The notes beneath the pieces are model-generated. The model had not been told where the DNA came from. It saw nothing but the letters and a program-made list of their open reading frames with translations, and did not search any database. 44,546 nt of DNA from Burkholderiales bacterium (GTDB taxonomy: Bacteria > Pseudomonadota > Gammaproteobacteria > Burkholderiales > Burkholderiaceae_E), in the NCBI GenBank assembly GCA_017307915.1, contig JAFKGG010000378.1:1-44546 (forward strand), given 5' to 3'. Positions within the stretch are counted from its first letter, which is position 1, and each line of letters starts with the position of its first letter. Positions 1 through 6,771 of the stretch are shown here, piece by piece. The position numbers and the translations under genes were made by a program.

Positions 1-565
<565 letters not shown>

Positions 566-659
566 GATCGGGCAAACATCCGAGGGCGCAAGCTGGAGCA
601 AATATTTCGTTTCGCAGGCAGATACAAACATGGCAAAAAGAGAACCTGTTTCCTTGGCA

Positions 660-1151
660 ATGAATACGCGGGTGATGTTCGTCTGCATGGGCAACATCTG
701 CCGTTCCCCGATGGCAGAGGGAGTGTTCCGGCACTTGGTGCGGCAGGCCGGGCTCGATGAAGTGGTGAAGGTATCGTCGGCCGGCACGCACGCCTTCCAC
801 GCCGGCGAGGCGCCCGACAAGCGCGCCCAGTCGGTGGCGGCCAAGCGCGGCTACGACATCACCGATCTGCGCGCCAGCAAGGTCCGCGAGAAGGACTTTG
901 ACGAATTCGACATGATCCTGGCGATGGATTGGGACAACCTGGCCGCGCTGCAGCAGATGGTGCCGAAGAAGTACCACCACAAACTGCAGCTGCTGATGCG
1001 CTTTGCCACCGAGCACGAAACGGCCACCATCGCCGACCCGTACTACGGCAACGCGCAGGGCTTCGAGCAGGCGCTGGATTACATCGAAGATGCCTGCAAC
1101 GGGCTGCTGGAGGTGGCCAAGCGCCGCGCTACGCAGGTGGCCGCGGCCTGA
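660..1151 (+). CDS. Low-molecular-weight protein-tyrosine phosphatase
   Basis: A 163-residue cytoplasmic phosphatase of the LMW-PTP / arsenate-reductase fold. The P-loop FVCMGNICRSP (Cys and Arg of the CX5R signature) lies near the N-terminus, and the general-acid Asp is in ADPYYG near the C-terminus. The ATG at 660 puts the P-loop at the normal distance from the start; an in-frame ATG at 630 would add ten residues, and neither start has a strong Shine-Dalgarno sequence. The much longer open frame reaching back into uvrB is not a plausible start. In Burkholderiales this gene commonly sits directly before iscR; here about 7 kb of other sequence separates them. A strong terminator follows at 1174. 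The physiological substrate cannot be read from the sequence. Confidence 0.93.
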   Translation: MNTRVMFVCMGNICRSPMAEGVFRHLVRQAGLDEVVKVSSAGTHAFHAGEAPDKRAQSVAAKRGYDITDLRASKVREKDFDEFDMILAMDWDNLAALQQMVPKKYHHKLQLLMRFATEHETATIADPYYGNAQGFEQALDYIEDACNGLLEVAKRRATQVAAA

Positions 1152-1173
1152 AGCCGACCTGGCGTTCAGTCCG

Positions 1174-1196
1174 AAAGGGGCCGCCGGCCCCTTTTT
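1174..1196 (+). terminator. Rho-independent terminator after the phosphatase gene
   Basis: A 9-bp perfect stem (AAAGGGGCC / GGCCCCTTT) with a GCC loop, followed by further T residues, begins 22 bases after the phosphatase stop codon. It should end the uvrB-side transcription unit and insulate it from the following block. Confidence 0.85.
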
Positions 1197-1272
1197 CATT
1201 TCCGGCCCGCAGTCGATGCAGTTCAAACCCGGGCGTAACCGGTCGAACTGCGCGACACCTTGGTGCCCGGCT

Positions 1273-1371
1273 TCATGTGTGAGGTTGCATCGCGGTGATG
1301 GCCTTGGGAAACCCCTTCAGACCGTCGACCACCACGATCAGAATATCCTGCGCGCCGCGGGCGCGCATCTC
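1273..1371 (-). pseudogene. IS256-family transposase remnant
   Basis: The minus-strand peptide EMRARGAQDILIVVVDGL, continuing KGFPKAITAMQPHT before a stop, matches the conserved segment of IS256-family (MULE-type) transposases around the second catalytic Asp (typically ...RGVEDILIAVVDGLKGFPEAI...). Only about 33 residues of recognisable transposase remain. The open frame extends back to 1524, but that extra part does not look like transposase. No complete terminal inverted repeats or target duplication could be identified. It is best read as a decayed insertion-sequence fragment marking a past recombination point at the left edge of the accessory block. Confidence 0.7.
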
Positions 1372-1551
1372 GTTCGCTAGATAGTCATGCTGCTGAATGA
1401 GCGCGTCTTGGGGCGGCACACCAAGGCGTGTGCGGCTGAAGCTGTGTAGAAATCGTTGCGCCTGGGGAGCCTGAAGTCGGTCCACAGCGTACTTTGCAGA
1501 TCTGACAGAGCATGCGGCATTCATGAATGTGACCTTGCCCTTCCGCGCGGG

Positions 1552-2283
1552 TCACCGGTAGCCCTTGTGCATCAAGCTCAGAAACTCTTGCCGAAGAGTC
1601 GCGTCCTTGAGAAAGGAGCCCCGCATCATGGAGTTAGTCATCAAAGCTTCATCGTCCTTAACACCGCGCCAGTGCATGCAGAAGTGATTCGCTTCGATGA
1701 CGATAGCCAGACCGTCAGGCTTGACGCGGCGCTGCAGTTCGTCCGCGAGCATCGTCACAGCTTCTTCCTGGATCTGCGGGCGGCTCATGATCCACTCGCA
1801 GATGCGTGCGTACTTGGACAATCCAATCAGGTTGGACGATGGGTTGGGCAACACTCCAATCCAAACTCTTCCGAGAATCGGGCAGAGGTGGTGCGAGCAA
1901 GCGCTTCGAACCTTGATCGGGCCCACGATCATCAACTCGTCTAAGCGCGATACATTCGGGAATGCGGTCGTCGATGGTGCTGCGATGTAGCGGCCGCGAA
2001 ACACCTCGCCAATGAACATCTTGGCGACGCGCTGCGCGGTGTCCGCTGTATTGTGGTCGCTGTCGGTATCTATCACGAGCGCTCGTAGCACCTCTCGGAG
2101 CCTGCCTTCCACTTCCAGACAGAGTTCCTCCAATTCACCTTCCTCGATGAACGCCGAAATGTTGTCGTTGGCGTGATAGCGGTGTTTCGCGCCGACCAAC
2201 CGATGACGTATGCGCTCTGATGCGCGCCTTAGGAGTGGTTTTTTTTCTTCCCTGAAGGCCGATGCGGATGCATCTCTGAACAT
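1552..2283 (-). CDS. folE: GTP cyclohydrolase I, divergent
   Basis: Converts GTP to 7,8-dihydroneopterin triphosphate, the first step of folate/pterin synthesis. The 243-residue protein has the family layout: zinc ligands in CSHHLCP (Cys and His; usually CEHHLLP), then GLSKYARICEW, QEEAVTMLADEL, and the third zinc Cys with the RGV signature in FCMHWRGV. The start at 2283 is chosen because AGGAG lies about nine bases upstream; the open frame continues 13 codons further back with no such site. The N-terminal 50 or so residues are basic and poorly conserved. The sequence is clearly more divergent than a housekeeping FolE (CEHH to CSHH, unusual flanking residues) and base usage looks less GC-rich than in the isc genes. 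It is last in a run of minus-strand genes with cytochromes, suggesting a second, acquired folE. Confidence 0.85.
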   Translation of the reverse strand: MFRDASASAFREEKKPLLRRASERIRHRLVGAKHRYHANDNISAFIEEGELEELCLEVEGRLREVLRALVIDTDSDHNTADTAQRVAKMFIGEVFRGRYIAAPSTTAFPNVSRLDELMIVGPIKVRSACSHHLCPILGRVWIGVLPNPSSNLIGLSKYARICEWIMSRPQIQEEAVTMLADELQRRVKPDGLAIVIEANHFCMHWRGVKDDEALMTNSMMRGSFLKDATLRQEFLSLMHKGYR

Positions 2284-2335
2284 GGATGAACTCCTGGCGG
2301 TGTGGTGAGCCCGCCTGATCACAGCATTGAGGGTT

Positions 2336-3619
2336 TCACAACGACTTCAGATATTCGGCCAGGTCGGCAATCTGCTGGCTGCTCAGACCCAGCGCTAGCC
2401 TGCCGTTGTAAGTCCGCACGACATCGGTCAATGTCGCCGCTGATCCATCGTGGAAATACGGCGCGTGCTGCCATATTCCCTTGAGCGGGGACGTTCTGTA
2501 CTGCTTGCTGGCGGAACGCGACGCGTAGCTGGGCGACTCCGGCTCCGCCATCGAATCGCTTGCCGGATGAAGGGTCGAATTTGCATCCGTGAACAGCGCG
2601 CCGGTATGGCAGCTCGCACATTTTCCAGCGCCTTCAAACAGCAGCTGACCGCGGACCGCTGCCGTAGCATCGAAGGATCCCGTGGGCGCAGTTGGTGCCT
2701 TGAGCGACAACTGATAGGCCTGCAATGCCGGAAGTTTGTCCGACACCAGATCCTGAGTGCCATTGGTGATGCTCAGATTCAGACGGGGCTCCGAGACGGA
2801 GCCCTGGCCGCCCATCTCCGCCACGGCAACGTAGCGGTTCCAATACGAGAGCTCCTTGCCGTCGCCGGTGAACGTCACGCTGTGAATGCCCTCCAGGCCA
2901 AAAGCCGGAGGGATGACCACCGGTTTGCTGATGCCGTCGACGTTGTGGCGCGGGTCGAATTTACCCTTGCCCCAGGAATTGAAAACGGCCTTGGTGGCGG
3001 CATCCAACGTCGGAGACAGCGCGATGATGGCGCCAGAGTTCAGGTCTCGGTTGGGCCAGCCATCCAGGCGCTTGCCGATGCCCGGTGCGAAGGAGTTGTC
3101 GACCGTCGAATGGCAAAGAGCACAGGTGATGCCGACGCGTTTCAGAACGTCTTGGCCGTTGACTGTCTCAACGGTTCCCTTGACGCCGACGACGGCATCA
3201 AGCTTCAGCAGGGCGACGGTAGTTGCCGGGCTGGTGAGGCTGATGCTGCCGGATTGAATGCCTTGTACAACGGCGGCTGGCAACGCTTCGGCATCCACTT
3301 TCAGGCCCACCGACAGAGCCGTCACCGGGTCCACCGCGGTGCCGATGACCTCGTTCATCATCAACTTGTCGGTCCAGAAGATTTCGTCGCCGAAGGTATC
3401 GAACCGAAAGATCTGTTTGCCCTGCGCGACCAGCGCGGCCTGATCGATCGCATCCGAGTCGTTGGAACTACTGTCCCCGCCACATGCTACCAGCGCCGCT
3501 GCGCTGGCTGCCATCGCGCCGACGATCAAGGCGATCCGAGTGCGAGTCGAGGATCGATAGGGCTTTTCTAGACGCACGGCGGCGTCGCAGTCTTGGGCTT
3601 CTGTTGTGTCCTCTTGCAT
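2336..3619 (-). CDS. Di-haem cytochrome c lipoprotein
   Basis: A 427-residue exported electron-transfer protein. A hydrophobic N-terminal segment (about residues 28-45) ends in the lipobox LVAC (Cys46), predicting membrane anchoring on the periplasmic side. Two haem-attachment motifs are visible: CALCH at 166-170 and CASCH at 334-338, the second in a typical C-terminal cytochrome c domain (LKGIWQHAPYFHDGSAATL). AAGGGA stands just upstream of the ATG. The overall arrangement resembles proteins of the di-haem cytochrome c peroxidase / MauG-like or thiosulfate-oxidation type, but I do not recognise a specific enzyme. It lies downstream of a resB remnant, a small cytochrome c and a ferritin-like gene on the same strand, which suggests a periplasmic redox function for the cluster. 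Confidence 0.85.
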   Translation of the reverse strand: MQEDTTEAQDCDAAVRLEKPYRSSTRTRIALIVGAMAASAAALVACGGDSSSNDSDAIDQAALVAQGKQIFRFDTFGDEIFWTDKLMMNEVIGTAVDPVTALSVGLKVDAEALPAAVVQGIQSGSISLTSPATTVALLKLDAVVGVKGTVETVNGQDVLKRVGITCALCHSTVDNSFAPGIGKRLDGWPNRDLNSGAIIALSPTLDAATKAVFNSWGKGKFDPRHNVDGISKPVVIPPAFGLEGIHSVTFTGDGKELSYWNRYVAVAEMGGQGSVSEPRLNLSITNGTQDLVSDKLPALQAYQLSLKAPTAPTGSFDATAAVRGQLLFEGAGKCASCHTGALFTDANSTLHPASDSMAEPESPSYASRSASKQYRTSPLKGIWQHAPYFHDGSAATLTDVVRTYNGRLALGLSSQQIADLAEYLKSL

Positions 3620-3659
3620 GATTCGGTCCCTTTGGTTGGTGAGGCATCGCGGGTTGCGG

Positions 3660-3677
3660 AGATCCTCTTTTGAGGAT
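3660..3677. repeat. Perfect inverted repeat upstream of the di-haem cytochrome gene
   Basis: GATCCTC-TTTT-GAGGATC, a perfect 7-bp stem with a 4-base loop, lies about 40 bases upstream of the di-haem cytochrome start. There is no T-run on either side, so it is more likely an operator or leader hairpin than an intrinsic terminator. Confidence 0.4.
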
Positions 3678-3733
3678 CGCCTTGTCGTTGGATGCAGGTC
3701 ATGCCGAAAGCGTGACAGCGGATCAGAAAAAAA

Positions 3734-4086
3734 TCACCAGGGATGCGAAGGCGCCAGCCACACCCACAGCCGTCGCTTGCAGACGTAGAGCATGGTGAAG
3801 ACACCGATGGCCAGCATGACGGCGCCGAGAGACACCACGCTTCTGTCGTGCGCCCCTTCCGAGACGCTCAGATTGGCGCGGAACGCGGGACTACTGGCAT
3901 TCATGCGATGCGAGGCATCCAGGCCCTCAATCGTGCTGCCGCCGATGTAGAGCGACGTGCCTGGCTCTGCGGAATAGTGGATCCGATGACCGAGGCGATA
4001 CAGAGCACAGTCAGTAGTGAGATCGCGAATCGCATGGACGATAGCAACTCCACGAATGCGCGAAACCGTGGAGATCGGGTCCGCAT
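3734..4086 (-). pseudogene. Truncated and frameshifted ResB-like cytochrome c biogenesis gene
   Basis: ResB (Ccs1) holds apocytochrome and haem for periplasmic ligation and is normally about 450-700 residues. On the minus strand the sequence opens at 4086 with a typical ResB N-terminus: FRAFVELLSSMRFAISLLTV, the first transmembrane helix, then ASVIGSTIPQ. Near 3960 the frame shifts by one base. The new frame reads TSLYIGGSTIEGLDASHRMN and ends with SLGAVMLAIGVFTMLYVCKR followed by RLWVWLAPSHPW and a stop at 3734. That last part resembles the final ResB membrane helix and its basic RLWVWL tail. Almost the whole periplasmic domain is absent. I read it as a deletion remnant carrying a frameshift; a small functional two-helix protein is the less likely alternative. 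Confidence 0.6.
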
Positions 4087-4106
4087 CTCAATGCTCGTGG
4101 TCGAAG

Positions 4107-4132
4107 TGATCATGCTTGTATTCGCATGATCA
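4107..4132. repeat. 9-bp perfect inverted repeat upstream of the resB remnant
   Basis: TGATCATGC and GCATGATCA are exact reverse complements separated by 8 bases, in the gap between the small cytochrome c gene and the resB remnant. No T-tract follows. It may be a regulator-binding site or an mRNA hairpin. Confidence 0.45.
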
Positions 4133-4235
4133 TGCACATGCGGTGTGAAGGGATTGGAAGATTGGCCGCAATCGCGGCCATCGATAACACCGCTCAGACT
4201 GCTTCTCGATCCTTCATATGTTCTCCGTCCTATAC

Positions 4236-4640
4236 CTAGCGTTGCCTGGCCGTCGATGGGCGACACTCTGGCGTGTCGTTGGCGTGCCGCAAATAGGCGA
4301 TGAGATCGGCGCGATCCTTGGCATCAGGGACACCGTCGTAGGTCATCGTGGTACCTGGCATGGCCTTCATGGGCTGTGCCAGGAATCGGTCGAGCGTCTT
4401 TTCATCCCAGGTGATGCGCGAATCCCTCATGGCTGGGGAATAGGCAAAGCCGGGCAGGCTGCCAGCGCGCCGCCCTAGCAGACCACAATGGCGCGGTCCC
4501 ACCCGATCGTAGCTAAGCGCGTGACAGGCCAGACACCGTGCGTAGACTTTTTCGCCGCGCAGTTGATCGGGTGCGGACTGCACTGCGCCAGTGACAACAA
4601 GGGCCAGTGCACCGGCAAGCCATGGCTGGCGCCGACTCAT
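4236..4640 (-). CDS. Mono-haem class I cytochrome c
   Basis: A 134-residue periplasmic electron carrier. The signal peptide is residues 1 to about 24 (basic MSRRQPW, then a hydrophobic stretch to VQSA). The haem motif CLACH follows in GEKVYARCLACHAL, then VGPRHCGLLGRRAGSLPGFA, a typical cytochrome c550-like core, and a candidate axial Met in the PMKAMPGTTM segment. The start at 4640 is chosen because ATGA there overlaps the stop of the ferritin-like gene, implying translational coupling; the longer open frame upstream overlaps that gene extensively. The coupling suggests the cytochrome exchanges electrons with the ferritin-like protein or is made in fixed ratio to it. An additional Cys (HCGLL) is visible. 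Confidence 0.9.
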   Translation of the reverse strand: MSRRQPWLAGALALVVTGAVQSAPDQLRGEKVYARCLACHALSYDRVGPRHCGLLGRRAGSLPGFAYSPAMRDSRITWDEKTLDRFLAQPMKAMPGTTMTYDGVPDAKDRADLIAYLRHANDTPECRPSTARQR

Positions 4641-5206
4641 GACATGAAGGCCGATGGCACGGGCACTTCGCCCAATGCGTTGCGCAGGATGGCCCAATGC
4701 ATCGCTTCATCACCCAGAATGCTTGCGGCGGCCTTGGCCAGATCACGATTGCCGAATAAAGGGACGGCGCCCAGATACGCACTTACGGCGCCTTGTTCCA
4801 GTTTGGCTGCGAAGCGCAGCACGTCGGCCTGCGACTTCAGTTGGTCCACGGGGAAGTTATAGCGGGACTTGGTGAGCACAGGCTTGCCACCAAGCTTTTC
4901 GACGGTCTTGGCCAGCACGTCGGCGTGCTCCTTGTGGTGCCCTTGAAAGGTCATGGCAAGATCCAGCACGGGCTTTTGCAGCAGCTTGCTCTCGGCGCCC
5001 AACTGGTAGGCTGCAATGGCCTCGAGTTCGGCGCCGAGCGCGGTGTTGAGGATCTGGATGTCCTGCGATGCGCCGCTACCGGCCTGCGCGGCGAGCGCGT
5101 CCTTGCCGGCCAGCAATGCGACCGCCGCGCCGGAGAGAGCGAGGCCGGACTGGCCGAGAAAGAGGCGGCGGGCCGCGGCGGGGTGGGAAATCTGCAAGAA
5201 GGACAT
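4637..5206 (-). CDS. Exported ferritin-like domain protein
   Basis: A 189-residue protein with a twin-arginine-like N-terminus (AARRLFLGQSGLALSGAAVA, cleavage probably after ...DALA), then a four-helix ferritin-like domain. Possible di-iron ligands are visible as Glu in LGAELEAIAAYQLGAESK, His/Glu in FQGHHKEHADVL, Glu in LEQGAVSAYLG, and Glu/His in ILGDEAMHWAIL. This is the arrangement of the exported ferritin-like (Ferritin_2 / DUF4439-type) families; iron or oxidant handling is inferred. GGAGA precedes the ATG. The gene lies downstream of the ECF sigma factor on the same strand and overlaps the cytochrome c gene by four bases. A candidate ECF promoter at 5338-5369 shares its motif with the sigma factor's own upstream region. 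Confidence 0.85.
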   Translation of the reverse strand: MSFLQISHPAAARRLFLGQSGLALSGAAVALLAGKDALAAQAGSGASQDIQILNTALGAELEAIAAYQLGAESKLLQKPVLDLAMTFQGHHKEHADVLAKTVEKLGGKPVLTKSRYNFPVDQLKSQADVLRFAAKLEQGAVSAYLGAVPLFGNRDLAKAAASILGDEAMHWAILRNALGEVPVPSAFMS

Positions 5207-5337
5207 GGCATCTCCATACGGTGGGGTGAAGACCAGGGGGATTCCCGGCCTGTGAGCTTGCTATGCCGGCATGCCGGCGGCGACTCGACCGCCGCACAGC
5301 GATGGGCAAGCCCGTGTGCGTTGCGTTCGACTCTGCC

Positions 5338-5369
5338 AATTCGATGGAGTGACCGTTCGCCGCGTTCCC
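5338..5369 (-). promoter_or_regulatory. Candidate ECF-sigma promoter for the ferritin-like / cytochrome genes
   Basis: On the minus strand GGGAACGC (5362-5369) is followed after 16 bases by ATCGAATT (5338-5345), about 130 bases upstream of the ferritin-like start. The same 8-mer with the same 16-base spacing and ATCCAATG occurs upstream of the ECF sigma gene. GGAAC is the usual core of ECF -35 elements. The assignment is inferred from this pairwise match only. Confidence 0.5.
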
Positions 5370-5419
5370 GTTCAACGTCAGCGCTAGCTACATGGCGGCG
5401 TGCGCTGCGTCCCTCGGCG

Positions 5420-5636
5420 CTATCGAGCGGTGCGAGCCACCTGCATATCGTCGGCCCAGGTTAGCGCGCGGTAGTCAAAGCCATCGAGCAGACCTGGCTC
5501 CACGACATTGAAGTAAGGAGAGAGGTCGAAATCGCGCGGCATGCAGAGACTGTGGTGACGTATGTGCAGGATCTCGCGTTGGCAATGTCGGGTGACGTCC
5601 GGAAGAACGGGATAGCGCAGCGATTGTCTTGAGACA
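5420..5636 (-). other. Open stretch of unknown nature between sigma factor and ferritin-like gene
   Basis: The 430-base gap between the sigma-factor stop and the ferritin-like start (5207-5636) contains no recognisable gene. On the minus strand one frame stays open and reads MPRDFDLSPYFNVVEPGLLD, then GFDYRALTWADDMQVARTAR and a stop at 5420. The codon choice looks coding-like, but I recognise no family and see no ribosome-binding site. It could be a short gene, the tail of a deleted gene or chance. The remaining part holds the candidate ECF promoter. Confidence 0.25.
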
Positions 5637-6341
5637 TCACCCCGGGGGGAGGGCCGCGTCGCCGCCAGCCCTGGCCAGCACGGCCACGACAATACGATCG
5701 CAGCGCGCTCCGTCGAAGGCGAACGCGTCGCCAAGCGCAACGTCGATATCGCTGGCCAAGCCTTCACGCAGCATGCTGCGGGCGCGGAAGAAGCGAGTGC
5801 GCACCGTGGCCTCCGGGATCTCGAGGACCTGCGAAACTTCTTCGACACTCATCTCCTCGACGGCGCGCAACATGAACACGCTGCGGAAAGCATCGGGCAG
5901 CAGATCGATGCGTGCTTCCATCAGCTTGCGGATCTCCGCGCGCATGGCGACACGCTCGGGTTGCCGGTCCGGGTCGGCTGTCAGTGATGCCATGGTCTCG
6001 GGCTCGGTTGAATTCATGGCTGCATCCAGTGGGATGACCTGTGCATCCCGTCGCCGCAGCCGTCCGAGGGCTTCGTTGACGACGATACGAACCAGCCATG
6101 TCGAGAGTTTGGCGTCGGCACGGAAACCACCGAGCGCCTTCCAGGCGCGTAGGTACGCCTCCTGTAGCACGTCTTCGGCATCGGAGTCGTTCTTCAGGAT
6201 GCTGCGCGCTGTGCGGAACAGCAAGCGGTTATTGCATCGCATGATGACTTCGAACGCGCTGGCGTCACCGTTCGCGGCACGCGATGCGAGGTCAGCGTCC
6301 AGCGGCTGTTGCGAATGGGATGTGGGTATCAGTTTTTGCAT
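5637..6341 (-). CDS. ECF-subfamily RNA polymerase sigma factor
   Basis: A 234-residue sigma-70 family protein. Region 2 is visible as FRTARSILKNDSDAEDVLQE followed by AYLRAWKALGGFRADAKLST; region 4 as LPDAFRSVFMLRAVEEMSVE, then EVSQVLEIPEATVRTRFFRA with the helix-turn-helix. A C-terminal tail of about 35 residues follows. GGAGG lies seven bases upstream of the ATG. No anti-sigma gene is recognisable next to it, so the mode of activity control is open. It probably directs transcription of the ferritin-like/cytochrome genes downstream, and perhaps itself, through the shared GGGAACGC-N16-ATCsAAT motif. The family call is secure; the regulon is inferred. Confidence 0.92.
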   Translation of the reverse strand: MQKLIPTSHSQQPLDADLASRAANGDASAFEVIMRCNNRLLFRTARSILKNDSDAEDVLQEAYLRAWKALGGFRADAKLSTWLVRIVVNEALGRLRRRDAQVIPLDAAMNSTEPETMASLTADPDRQPERVAMRAEIRKLMEARIDLLPDAFRSVFMLRAVEEMSVEEVSQVLEIPEATVRTRFFRARSMLREGLASDIDVALGDAFAFDGARCDRIVVAVLARAGGDAALPPG

Positions 6342-6354
6342 GACGGCCTCCGTG

Positions 6355-6386
6355 CATTGGATTGATCGCCGGAGCCAGGCGTTCCC
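6355..6386 (-). promoter_or_regulatory. Candidate autoregulatory ECF promoter upstream of the sigma gene
   Basis: On the minus strand GGGAACGC (6379-6386), 16 bases, then ATCCAATG (6355-6362). It matches the motif upstream of the ferritin-like gene in sequence and spacing. The distance to the sigma-factor ATG is short, so transcription from here would leave a leader of only about ten bases. That is a point against the assignment or for a slightly different start. Confidence 0.4.
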
Positions 6387-6632
6387 GATTCTGGTGTGTT
6401 TCGTCGCTACGCCACGCCTCGTTAGTATTGTGATCGTCTATTGCGGCGAGGCGCAGTGCAGCCTCACGGCATGGCAACCGCTCGGCTGCAATCCCCCATG
6501 TGGCTTCGTGCCTGCGGCGCTACGCGCTTCGCTTGCCTCCGGGGCAGCGCAAGGCCCATCCCCGCCGCGCACAGCTCGGCCAGCTAGTTCATCAGGCGGC
6601 CGTGTATCTCTACGCCCTGTGTGGTATCAAAT

Positions 6633-6651
6633 AAGATTGATTATCATTTGA
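6633..6651. promoter_or_regulatory. Fur-box-like sequence upstream of the MFS gene
   Basis: AAGATTGATTATCATTTGA agrees at 12 of 19 positions with the Fur consensus GATAATGATAATCATTATC, with the central ATTGATTATCATT matching at 11 of 13. It lies in an AT-rich patch of the 430-base gap 6342-6771, between the divergent sigma-factor and MFS genes. Beyond this and the candidate ECF promoter I see nothing in the gap. Confidence 0.45.
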
Positions 6652-6771
6652 TGCGTGGATGATGAAAAGATGGCCGACCCGGACGCCGCGCTTTTCGCCT
6701 GGCGAGCTACCGCTGGTTCGTAGTCCGTCGCCTATCCATCGCAGAACCATTCCTTCCATCCAAGGGCGCTC

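Noticed and set aside
3568..3804. 78-codon minus-strand frame between the di-haem cytochrome and the resB remnant
   Set aside because: It overlaps both neighbours, has no recognisable features, and the better frame for its 5' part is the ResB tail.
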